This document shows positions 1 to 7,285 of a stretch of 20,472 nucleotides of DNA, in pieces. Position 1 is the stretch's first letter. Every line of letters starts with the position of its first letter. Position numbers and translations under genes: made by a program. The stretch comes from Prevotella sp. CAG:1320 (GTDB lineage: Bacteria; Bacteroidota; Bacteroidia; Bacteroidales; Bacteroidaceae), in the NCBI GenBank assembly GCA_000435635.1, contig FR882104.1:1-20472 (forward strand). The letters are read 5' to 3'. Under the pieces are notes generated by a model, which saw only the letters and a list, made by a program, of their open reading frames with translations, ran no database searches and was not told where the DNA came from.

Positions 1-148
1 AGTTATTACTTATAAATGTGTCTACCTATGTCAGTATAAGACATTATCTGAGGCATATCAGAGGCTGTTTAAGACGCATGATAGTTAAACTTTATTAAAA
101 CGAGAGGGGTAGAGAGCTAGATATTTTAAAAAAAAGAAATGTTTTTTA

Positions 149-156
149 TACTTTCG
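149..156 (+). promoter_or_regulatory. Putative -7 promoter element for the fimbrial lipoprotein
   Basis: TACTTTCG resembles the Bacteroidetes -7 consensus TAnnTTTG with C for the third T. It lies 25 nt before the ATG at 182. The in-frame ATG at 161 falls at or next to the expected transcription start, so 182 is the better start. No clear TTG-type -33 element is visible. The rest of positions 1-148 is AT-rich and shows no gene. Confidence 0.4.
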
Positions 157-181
157 CTGTATGTTTTTACAAAATAGAAAA

Positions 182-1129
182 ATGAACAAGACAATTCTAG
201 CACTATTCGTGGCACTAGCGATGCTCACGAGTTGTGAAAAAGGAGTGACCATGGACAGCACCGGAGACAACTCTCCCGCAACATCTGAAAACACCGTACC
301 CGTAACCCTCTCTTTCTTCGACGTAAGCATGGAAGACCTGACCACTCCCGGCAGCAGGGCTGACGAGGATGAGGGGGAAACCGCCACCGACGAGAACGCA
401 AGTGACCTGAAGAAAGGTGAGTATTTCACGAAACTGAGCATAGCCATCTTCCCACTTTCAAAATACACTGGCGAAGAGCGACACATAGAGCAAGAAAATA
501 CCCAGGAAGACTTTGGACGTTTATCTATTGAGTTACCTTTGGGAAAATACAAGATGGTAGCTATAGCGTATAAAGCAGAAGCCCCCGTTACCATAGAGAG
601 TCAAAACTTGATTACCTTCCCTAATGAGAAAGTTTCTGATATGGTGTTCATCACACAAGAACTCGACATCACTGCCCCCGAGCACTCTTTCTCTTGCCCC
701 ATGAAACGGGCGGTAACTGCATTTACACTACAGTCCACGGACATTTCCCCCGAGTACGCAAAACAGGCAAGGGCTACTTTCAAGTCACATTGCAGCTATC
801 AATTTGACCCTGCCACCACCTTTAACCCCAGTCCCCAGGAATATTCCTCCACAGTAGATCTCGATGCTGACAAAGCGGGAGAAACAAGAAGAATGACATT
901 CTATACCATCCTGGACCAAGAGGTGCAAGACGATGTGGAGATTTTGATAGAGATACTTGGCGATAACTGCGAAGTTCTCAAGAAGTTTGACTTCAAAAAC
1001 GTGAAACTGGTGCAAAACAAGAGAACCACCTATACCGGCAATCTTTTCGCCAGTGACGCAGGAATAGACTTCACCATGGATATCACACCCGCCGTTTTCG
1101 AGGACTCGGGAGGAGACATGAATTTTTAA
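182..1129 (+). CDS. FimB/Mfa2-like surface lipoprotein
   Basis: Probable outer-membrane lipoprotein of the fimbrillin-associated (FimB/Mfa2-like) type, which in Bacteroidales anchors or caps fimbriae. The 315-residue product starts with a lipoprotein signal peptide ending in the lipobox LTSC (Cys18). A Ser/Thr/Asp/Glu-rich linker follows to about residue 75. Two beta-rich stretches come next, including LPLGKYKMVAIAYK and, near the C-terminus, NKRTTYTGNLF, phrases typical of this superfamily. I chose ATG 182 over ATG 161 because 161 sits at the predicted transcription start and 182 gives a standard signal peptide. No fimbrillin stalk or tip gene is visible in the window, so it stands alone here with its own terminator. 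The exact family is inferred from sequence style; an unrelated fimbrillin-fold lipoprotein is possible. Confidence 0.6.
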   Translation: MNKTILALFVALAMLTSCEKGVTMDSTGDNSPATSENTVPVTLSFFDVSMEDLTTPGSRADEDEGETATDENASDLKKGEYFTKLSIAIFPLSKYTGEERHIEQENTQEDFGRLSIELPLGKYKMVAIAYKAEAPVTIESQNLITFPNEKVSDMVFITQELDITAPEHSFSCPMKRAVTAFTLQSTDISPEYAKQARATFKSHCSYQFDPATTFNPSPQEYSSTVDLDADKAGETRRMTFYTILDQEVQDDVEILIEILGDNCEVLKKFDFKNVKLVQNKRTTYTGNLFASDAGIDFTMDITPAVFEDSGGDMNF

Positions 1130-1163
1130 ATTCCTTCCTGAAGACTGAAAGATAAAATAGAAC

Positions 1164-1213
1164 CACCCGTCCTTATACCTTATTATATATAGGTAGAAGG
1201 GCGGGTGTTTTTT
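1164..1213 (+). terminator. Rho-independent terminator after the fimbrial lipoprotein
   Basis: A 16-position stem (CACCCGTCCTTATACC paired with GGTAGAAGGGCGGGTG, one mismatch and one G-U pair) has an AT-only loop and runs into six Ts at 1208-1213. It lies about 35 nt after the stop codon. Confidence 0.9.
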
Positions 1214-1308
1214 ATGCCACGAGGACAAGAAACAAGCACAAATAATGATAGATGCGCGGAAACAAGCAAAAAATCAGCGGAATGGTGGCGTAATTGGAAA
1301 AAAATGCC

Positions 1309-1316
1309 TAACTTCG
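1309..1316 (+). promoter_or_regulatory. Putative -7 element for the carboxyltransferase gene
   Basis: TAACTTCG(CG) is a TAnnTTTG-like element preceded by an A-tract (1298-1304). The same ten bases, TAACTTCGCG, recur at 17603. The leader to the ATG at 1410 would be about 90 nt. No TTG is at the usual -33 distance. Confidence 0.35.
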
Positions 1317-1409
1317 CGACTTGGTAAACCCCAAGAGGGCTTCTGATGCCAATGGGGGCTATACCTCATTATATTATATAGTAACCCAATAGAAACATTT
1401 TCTACCAAG

Positions 1410-3188
1410 ATGAAAAAGAAGATACAGTTTAGTCTCGTCTATCGAGACATGTGGCAGAGCTCCGGTAAGTTCCAGCCACGCAAGGACCAGTTGGCTCGCA
1501 TCGCTCCCGTGTTCATTGAAATGGGCTGCTTCGCCCGCGTGGAGACCAACGGCGGTGCTTTCGAGCAAGTGAACTTGTTGGCGGGCGAAAACCCCAACGA
1601 GGCCGTGAGAGCTTTCTGCAAGCCACTGAACGAGGCTGGCATCAAGACACACATGCTGGACCGCGGCCTGAACGCACTGCGCATGTACCCCGTGCCTGAT
1701 GACGTAAGGCAGTTGATGTACAAGGTGAAGCACGCGCAGGGTACGGATATCACCCGCATCTTCGACGGACTGAACGACGTGAGGAACATCATTCCCTCCA
1801 TCAAGTGGGCAAAAGAGGCTGGCATGACGGCACAAGGCACGCTTTGCATCACTACCTCTCCCGTGCACACTTTGGAGTACTACACCAACATCGCTGACCA
1901 GCTGATAGAGGCTGGCGCGGAGGAAATCTGCCTGAAAGACATGGCTGGCATTGGTCAGCCTGCCTTGCTGGGCAAGCTCACCCGCGCCATCAAGGAGAAG
2001 CATCCAGAGATATTGATAGAATATCACGGGCACTCCGGCCCCGGCTTGAGCATGGCCAGCATTCTGGAGGTTTGCGAAAACGGAGCGGATATCATCGATA
2101 CCGCCATCGAACCGCTGTCTTGGGGTAAGGTGCACCCAGACATCATCTCCGTGCAAAGCATGTTGAAGAACGAGGGCTTTGACGTGCCCGAAATCAACAT
2201 GAACGCCTACATGAAGGCACGCGCCATGACGCAGGAGTTCATAGACGAGTGGTTGGGATATTTCATCAATCCACAAAACAAGATTATGAGTTCCTTGTTG
2301 CTGGGTTGCGGTCTGCCCGGTGGCATGATGGGTTCCATGATGGCCGACCTGGGTGGTATACGCCAAACCATCAACAACCTGCGCAAGAAGAAGGGCGAGG
2401 AGGAGTTGTCGGTAGACGACATGCTGGTAAAGCTCTTCGACGAGGTGGCTTACGTATGGCCACGTGTAGGTTATCCTCCCTTGGTTACGCCTTTCAGCCA
2501 ATATGTGAAGAATATCGCCCTGATGAACCTGCTCACCCTGGAGCAAGGCAAGGGAAGGTTCGTGATGATGGATGACTCCATGTGGGGCATGATATTGGGC
2601 AAGAGCGGCAAGATACCTGGCACCATAGACCAGGAGCTCGTGGAACTGGCCGCCAAGCAAGGCCGTGAGTTCACCGACGCTGATCCTCACACGCTGTTGC
2701 CTAACGCACTGGACGACTTCCGCAAGGAGATGGACGAGAATGGTTGGGAGTATGGACAGGATGACGAGGAATTGTTTGAATTGGCCATGCACCCCGAGCA
2801 ATATCGCAACTACAAGAGCGGACAGGCCAAGAAGAACTTCCTGGCAGACCTGCAGAAGGCCAAGGACGCCAAGATGGGCACTCAACTCTCGCCCGAGCAG
2901 CTCTCCGCTTTCAAGCACGCCAAGGCCGATGCCATCGTGGCGCCCGTGAAGGGACAGGTGTTCTGGGAGTTCCAAGGAGATGGAGAAGCCGCTCCTGCCG
3001 TGGAGCCTTACATAGGCAAAGAATACCAGGAAGGGGACGCTTTCTGTTATGTCCTCACTCCTTGGGGCGAGTTTGAGACCATCCCCGCCGCATTGGGTGG
3101 CAAGCTGGTGGAAATCAACGCCAAGCAAGGCATGAAAGTAAACAAGGGGGACGTGATAGCCTACATAGAGCGTCCCGCCGCCGAGTAA
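1410..3188 (+). CDS. Carboxyltransferase of oxaloacetate decarboxylase alpha / pyruvate carboxylase B family, lacking biotin lysine
   Basis: This 592-residue protein matches the length and order of oxaloacetate decarboxylase alpha, pyruvate carboxylase subunit B and transcarboxylase 5S. The carboxyltransferase TIM barrel opens with RDMWQS (Asp13, Gln16), has LKDMAG with Lys176 (the lysine carbamylated in this family), and HGH (His206, His208) for the metal. A conserved helical domain follows to about residue 480, then a biotinyl/lipoyl-like domain from about 507. That last domain aligns without gaps to family members, but the usual AMKM biotin site reads PWGE (551-554), putting Gly553 where the lysine should be. 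It therefore cannot be biotinylated at that site. It may act with a separate biotin carrier, or have changed function. No biotin carboxylase, carrier protein or membrane decarboxylase subunit is nearby. The HD gene follows after 19 nt. Family is confident; reaction is not. Confidence 0.85.
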   Translation: MKKKIQFSLVYRDMWQSSGKFQPRKDQLARIAPVFIEMGCFARVETNGGAFEQVNLLAGENPNEAVRAFCKPLNEAGIKTHMLDRGLNALRMYPVPDDVRQLMYKVKHAQGTDITRIFDGLNDVRNIIPSIKWAKEAGMTAQGTLCITTSPVHTLEYYTNIADQLIEAGAEEICLKDMAGIGQPALLGKLTRAIKEKHPEILIEYHGHSGPGLSMASILEVCENGADIIDTAIEPLSWGKVHPDIISVQSMLKNEGFDVPEINMNAYMKARAMTQEFIDEWLGYFINPQNKIMSSLLLGCGLPGGMMGSMMADLGGIRQTINNLRKKKGEEELSVDDMLVKLFDEVAYVWPRVGYPPLVTPFSQYVKNIALMNLLTLEQGKGRFVMMDDSMWGMILGKSGKIPGTIDQELVELAAKQGREFTDADPHTLLPNALDDFRKEMDENGWEYGQDDEELFELAMHPEQYRNYKSGQAKKNFLADLQKAKDAKMGTQLSPEQLSAFKHAKADAIVAPVKGQVFWEFQGDGEAAPAVEPYIGKEYQEGDAFCYVLTPWGEFETIPAALGGKLVEINAKQGMKVNKGDVIAYIERPAAE

Positions 3189-3207
3189 TCCTAGAAAAAG
3201 CGACGAC

Positions 3208-3744
3208 TTGGACTATCAAGCCATTATCAATGAATATTACAAGGAGAATGAGCCGTTGAAGCGCATTCTCTTTATCCATAGTCAATCCGTAGCGCAAAGG
3301 GCGTTGCGGATTGTCTCTTCTCACCCAGAACTGAAACTGGACAGGCAGTTCGTAGAAGAAGGCGCCATGCTCCACGACATCGGCATCTTCCGATGTGACG
3401 CACCTGGAATAGCATGTTATGGCAAGGAGCCTTACATCCGCCATGGCGTGGAAGGCGCGGAGCTAATGCGCTCGCTGGGCTATCCCCGCCACGCCAGGGT
3501 ATGTGAGCGACATACCGGGGCGGGCATTACGCTGAAGGAGATAGAACGCAGGAACTTACCCCTACCCCATCAGGACTTCCTGCCCGAGACGCTGGAAGAG
3601 CAAGTGATATGCTATGCCGACAAATTTTACAGCAAGAGTCACATGGGAAGGGAACGCACCATAGAGGAAGCTATCAAAAGTCTCTCGAAACACGGGGAAG
3701 ACAGCGTGGAGCGTTTTCGGGAATGGGTGAAAATGTTTGAGTAG
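3208..3744 (+). CDS. HD-domain phosphohydrolase
   Basis: A 178-residue HD superfamily metal-dependent phosphohydrolase, probably cytoplasmic. The metal ligands are all present in order: His24, His56-Asp57 (MLHDIG), His79, His102 and Asp137 (YADKF). This H..HD..H..H..D pattern fits the small HDIG hydrolases that act on nucleotides or related phosphates; the substrate is unknown. The start is TTG at 3208. The frame is open only back to 3169, with no ATG or GTG in that stretch, and the first downstream ATG (residue 54) would remove the essential His24. The gene begins 19 nt after the carboxyltransferase stop, so the two are probably co-transcribed. No strong ribosome binding site is visible. Confidence 0.85.
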   Translation: MDYQAIINEYYKENEPLKRILFIHSQSVAQRALRIVSSHPELKLDRQFVEEGAMLHDIGIFRCDAPGIACYGKEPYIRHGVEGAELMRSLGYPRHARVCERHTGAGITLKEIERRNLPLPHQDFLPETLEEQVICYADKFYSKSHMGRERTIEEAIKSLSKHGEDSVERFREWVKMFE

Positions 3745-3806
3745 AATAACTGTCCGAAAATACCGGAATGAACGTTAAAAGTGAAAGATAACCGGGAAAA
3801 CGGGTG

Positions 3807-3833
3807 TTGCTATCCGTTTTTTTATTATCTTTG
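3807..3833 (+). promoter_or_regulatory. Putative lptD promoter very close to the start codon
   Basis: TATCTTTG at 3826-3833 matches the TAnnTTTG -7 consensus exactly. A TTG at 3807-3809 lies 16 nt upstream, somewhat less than the usual spacing. The ATG at 3843 is only nine bases beyond the element, implying an almost leaderless message. An in-frame GTG at 3804 lies upstream of the promoter and is rejected as the start. Confidence 0.5.
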
Positions 3834-3842
3834 CAGCCTGTT

Positions 3843-6713
3843 ATGAAAAGGTCTCCTGTCATAATCGTCTTCTTATGCGCTGTCGTGATGATGATGGCCA
3901 GTCCGTCCGCATCCCTATTCCGGCAGGCTTCGCGGCAAGTGACTGACAGCCTGGGCATAGACAGCATGGCCAAAAGCAAGCAGGAAACCGGCAGCGCGAC
4001 AAAGGAGAACGCGGAAAAGGACAGCCTGGCCGCTGACAGCTTGCAGCCAGACACCACAAAGATGGACTCCCTGGAGCTGGCTATCTACAAGCACAACAAA
4101 GCCATCGATGACTCCCTGAGACAAGACTCTATCAACAGGACACGCTCCTCGAGCATCGACTCCCCAGTGGACTACACCGCCGAGGACTCATTGGTATATG
4201 ACGCCATCAACAGGGAGGCTTTTCTTTATGGCGAAACCAACGTGAAGTACCAAGACATGGACTTGACGGGTGACAAAATGAGATTTAACCAACCCAGCAG
4301 CACTGTCTTCGCCACGGGAACGGCAGACTCCACCGAAAAAGACGGCATCAAAGGAAAGCCCGTCTTCAAAATGGGGCAAGACACTTATGACACTGACACC
4401 ATCGCTTTCAACTTCAAAACCAAGAAAGCACTCATCAACAATGTATACACCGCACAGCAAGACGGCTTCCTGACGGGAGAGAAATCGAAGAGAGACTCCT
4501 CGGGTGTCATCTACCTGCAGCATGGCCGCTATACCACTTGCGACGCGGAGAACCCGGACTTCTATATCGCCCTTTCCAAGGCGAAAGTGCGTCCTGGAAA
4601 GGACGTGACCTTCGGCCCCGCCTACCTGGTGGTAGCAGACGTGCCCATGCCATTGGCCATTCCCTATGGTTTCTTCCCCTTCACCAAGAGCTATTCCAGC
4701 GGATTCATCATGCCTTCCTATGGCGACGAGAGCGATAGGGGCTTCTACTTGAGAGACGGTGGATACTATTTTGCCATAAGCGACAAGTGGGACTTGAAAC
4801 TGCTGGGCGAAATCTACACCAAAGGGTCTTGGGGCGTGTCCGCGGCTTCCAACTACCGCAAGCGTTACAAGTACTCGGGCAGTTTCTTCCTGAGTTTCCA
4901 AGACACCAAGACGGGCGAGAAGAACATGCCCGACTACTCGGAGCAGACGAGTTTCAAGATACAGTGGAGCCACCGACAAGACTCCAAGGCCAATCCCTAT
5001 AGCTCGTTGTCGGCCAGCGTCAATTTCGCCACCAGCAGCTATGAGCGCAACAACCTGAACAGCCTTTACAATCCACAGACGTTAACGCAGAGTACGCGTA
5101 CTTCGTCCGTAAGCTGGAGCACCACTTTCTCCAGCATCGGCATGACCATCAGCTCCACGGCCAACTTGAACCAGAACATGCGCGACTCCACTATCGCACT
5201 TACCTTGCCCGACCTCAACATCTCGGTGGCACGCTTCTATCCTTTCCGCAGGAAACACGCCGCGGGAAAGGAAAGATGGTATGAGAAGATCGCCGTGAGC
5301 TACACGGGACAAATGACAAACTCCATCACCACCAAAGAAGACCAATTGCTGGGTTCCAACTTGATAAAGGACTGGAAGAACGCTTTCAGGCACAATATCC
5401 CCGTGAGCGCGAGCTTTACGCTCTTCAACTATATCAACGTCAATCCCTCTTTCAATTTCACCGACCGCATGTACACCAACAAGGTGATGCGTTCGTGGGA
5501 CACCGCCAACCAGCGAGAAGTATGTGATACTATCTATGGCTTCCACAACGTCTACGACTGGCGTCTCTCCCTGAGCGCCAGCACCAAGCTCTATGGATTC
5601 TGGACTCCCAACCGCAAGCTGTTCGGTGACAAGATACAGGCCATACGCCACGTGATGACCCCCACCGTCTCGTTTAGCTATGCCCCCGACTTCGGTTCCT
5701 CCAGCTATGGATATTGGGATACCTACCAGAAGACAGACGCTGACGGAAACGTGTCGCTGGTGAGCTACTCGCCTTACTCCAATGCTATCTATGGCGTGCC
5801 CAACCAGGGAAAGCAAGGCAATATCACCTTTGACTTATCCAACAACATCGAAATGAAGGTGAAAAGCGACAAGGACTCCACGGGATTCAAGAAACTGAGC
5901 ATCATCGACGAGCTGGGTTTCAACATGGGTTACAATACGGCAGCCAAAGTGCGGCCATGGAGTGACCTGACCGTGCGATTGCGGTTGAAGTGGTGGAAGG
6001 GCTATACTTTCAACATGAACGCCAAGTTCGCCACCTATGCTTATGAACTGGACGAGAATGGCAGACCTTACGTGGGCACCCATACGGAGTATAGCAAGGG
6101 AAGATTTGGCCGCTTCCAGGGCTTCTCGCAAAACATCTCCTACACGCTCACGCCTGAGAAAATCAAGAAATTCTTTGGAGGGGGTGACGACAGCGATGAT
6201 GATGACGGCGACTACAACAATGACGACGAAGGACTGGACACCAACATAGAGAGCAACGTGGACGACGACATGGAGCGAGGCAAACACGGCGCGAAGAAAA
6301 GCGGAGGAAAGGCCGAGACCGATAGCGATGGATACATGAAGTTCAACATCCCTTGGTCGCTCACCTTCGGATATGGCATTTCCATGCGGGAAAACACGGC
6401 GGGCAGATTCAACACCAAAACCATGCGTTACCCCTACCGCTTCTCGCAGACGCTCAACGTAAGTGGCAATATACGCATCAGCGATGGCTGGAACATCAGC
6501 TTCGCTTCAGGATACGATTTCGACAACCATGACATGAGCATGACAACGGCCAGTCTGCAACGTGACTTGCACTGCTTCAGCATGAGTTGCTCTGTGGTAT
6601 TAGCACCCTACACCAGCTACAACTTCACCTTCCGTTGCAATGCCGCCACGCTCACTGACGCGTTGAAGTACGACAAGAAAAGTGGCTACTCCAACGCAGT
6701 GCAATGGTACTAA
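3843..6713 (+). CDS. lptD: LPS assembly outer-membrane protein LptD
   Basis: Large outer-membrane beta-barrel protein (956 residues) that inserts lipopolysaccharide into the outer leaflet, working with LptE and fed by the LptA bridge. A signal peptide covers about residues 1-24. A low-complexity Asp-Ser-Leu-rich linker follows to about 110. An OstA/LptA-like beta region is then visible (ENREAF-like start, GETNVKYQDMDLTGDKMRF), and the LptD barrel motifs follow (CDAENPDFYIALSKAKV, PYGFFPFTKSYSSGFIMPSYG). The barrel runs to the C-terminus, ending in the aromatic pair WY, as expected for a Bam-recognised strand. The Bacteroidetes type is longer than the 784-residue E. coli protein. A very acidic insertion (DDSDDDDGDYNNDDEG and following, residues about 780-830) likely forms a surface or periplasmic loop. 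ATG 3843 gives a normal signal peptide. The gene appears to stand alone. Annotation is strong; the loop's role is unknown. Confidence 0.93.
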   Translation: MKRSPVIIVFLCAVVMMMASPSASLFRQASRQVTDSLGIDSMAKSKQETGSATKENAEKDSLAADSLQPDTTKMDSLELAIYKHNKAIDDSLRQDSINRTRSSSIDSPVDYTAEDSLVYDAINREAFLYGETNVKYQDMDLTGDKMRFNQPSSTVFATGTADSTEKDGIKGKPVFKMGQDTYDTDTIAFNFKTKKALINNVYTAQQDGFLTGEKSKRDSSGVIYLQHGRYTTCDAENPDFYIALSKAKVRPGKDVTFGPAYLVVADVPMPLAIPYGFFPFTKSYSSGFIMPSYGDESDRGFYLRDGGYYFAISDKWDLKLLGEIYTKGSWGVSAASNYRKRYKYSGSFFLSFQDTKTGEKNMPDYSEQTSFKIQWSHRQDSKANPYSSLSASVNFATSSYERNNLNSLYNPQTLTQSTRTSSVSWSTTFSSIGMTISSTANLNQNMRDSTIALTLPDLNISVARFYPFRRKHAAGKERWYEKIAVSYTGQMTNSITTKEDQLLGSNLIKDWKNAFRHNIPVSASFTLFNYINVNPSFNFTDRMYTNKVMRSWDTANQREVCDTIYGFHNVYDWRLSLSASTKLYGFWTPNRKLFGDKIQAIRHVMTPTVSFSYAPDFGSSSYGYWDTYQKTDADGNVSLVSYSPYSNAIYGVPNQGKQGNITFDLSNNIEMKVKSDKDSTGFKKLSIIDELGFNMGYNTAAKVRPWSDLTVRLRLKWWKGYTFNMNAKFATYAYELDENGRPYVGTHTEYSKGRFGRFQGFSQNISYTLTPEKIKKFFGGGDDSDDDDGDYNNDDEGLDTNIESNVDDDMERGKHGAKKSGGKAETDSDGYMKFNIPWSLTFGYGISMRENTAGRFNTKTMRYPYRFSQTLNVSGNIRISDGWNISFASGYDFDNHDMSMTTASLQRDLHCFSMSCSVVLAPYTSYNFTFRCNAATLTDALKYDKKSGYSNAVQWY

Positions 6714-6724
6714 CCACACATACG

Positions 6725-6750
6725 GGAAACCTCTTCAAGGCTTCCCGCTC
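6725..6750 (+). terminator. Weak hairpin after lptD
   Basis: CGGGAA and TTCCCG pair around a short arm-and-loop about 10 nt after the lptD stop. There is no T-run, so termination here is doubtful, but no better candidate follows closely. Confidence 0.25.
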
Positions 6751-6806
6751 GCGGACGGAATGAATTTCTTATCCATGAAAAAGGGGCATATCTTGCGCCC
6801 TTGGCG

Positions 6807-6889
6807 AAACAAGTTATTTTGGCAAGCAAAACAAGTTAATTTGATGGGCAAAACAAGTTAAATTAGCGAGTGAAACAACTTGTTTTGCC
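6807..6889. repeat. Phased AAACAAGTTA repeats plus an inverted copy
   Basis: AAACAAGTTA occurs three times in the same direction at 6807, 6829 and 6851, exactly 22 bp apart. The sequence GGCAAAACAAGTT (6847-6859) is then repeated as a perfect 13-base inverted copy at 6877-6889, leaving a 17-nt spacer. The cluster lies in the gene-free stretch 6714-7285. It could be a protein-binding array on one face of the helix, a cruciform, or a dispersed intergenic repeat. Confidence 0.75.
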
Positions 6890-6965
6890 TCGCAATTTAA
6901 GTTATTTTCCTGAAAGGTTCCAATGGGACGGGAAATATAGTATTTCGTGAGTTCGATGAATAGCT

Positions 6966-7065
6966 GTAGAGACGCATTCTTGCGTCTCTGCAAACCGCCA
7001 GGCTTTTGCGAGTGGCATTTTTATTCGGCAATTTTGCTTGCTGAGACGCAAGAATGCGTCTCTAC
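6966..7065. repeat. Two inverted copies of a palindromic GTAGAGACGCA-type repeat (REP/BIME-like)
   Basis: The 26-base units at 6966-6991 and 7040-7065 are reverse complements of each other with one mismatch. Each is itself a hairpin with GAGACGCA/TGCGTCTC arms and a 4-nt loop. The pair with its 48-nt spacer resembles a two-REP composite element. Similar GTAGAGACG...CGTCTCTAC palindromes are widespread in Bacteroidetes as dispersed repeats; this is from general knowledge and was not searched. Confidence 0.8.
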
Positions 7066-7143
7066 ACTTTGGCAATGACAGTTTACGTGCATAAGCTGAG
7101 ATTCGTTGACGTTAGTATTGGTTTTCAAAAGGAGTAGTACTGG

Positions 7144-7269
7144 ATGCCGTCAGGAATATTACCGCAAAGCGGCGACAAGGAAGCATACCTTGTTCTCCCC
7201 GCTGATTTCCCGCCGCGCAAAACAAGCTCGCCCCCTCCGGTCTGTCACCGAAGGGGGCGTTGCTTTTTT
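7144..7269 (+). ncRNA. Candidate small RNA ending in the 7229-7269 terminator
   Basis: This is the last part of the long gene-free stretch. It has two local hairpins (CCGC-AAA-GCGG at 7162-7172; ACAAGG/CCTTGT at 7175-7193) and then a strong hairpin with a T-run. The nearest plus-strand gene ends 500 nt upstream, and no convincing coding region lies between. A small RNA would explain an isolated plus-strand terminator. The 5' end is a guess, and the only upstream -7-like string (TAGTATTG near 7112) is one base off consensus. No known RNA family was recognised. Confidence 0.2.
7229..7269. terminator. Strong hairpin terminator, plus-strand T-run, possibly serving the GH95 operon too
   Basis: CGCCCCCT pairs with AGGGGGCG, and inside it CGGT with ACCG, with one mismatch between them and a 5-nt loop (7229-7259). 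Six Ts follow on the plus strand at 7264-7269. It sits about 27 nt beyond the GH95 stop on the minus strand, where it is followed by a weaker TTGTTTT, so it may act in both directions. Confidence 0.7.
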
Positions 7270-7285
7270 GTCTTAACAAGAGAAT

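Noticed and set aside
1374..3128. Long minus-strand ORF (584 codons) opposite the carboxyltransferase gene
   Set aside because: The plus-strand frame has intact catalytic motifs and full family length; the minus frame is His/Val/Leu-rich without recognisable domains and is a codon-bias shadow.
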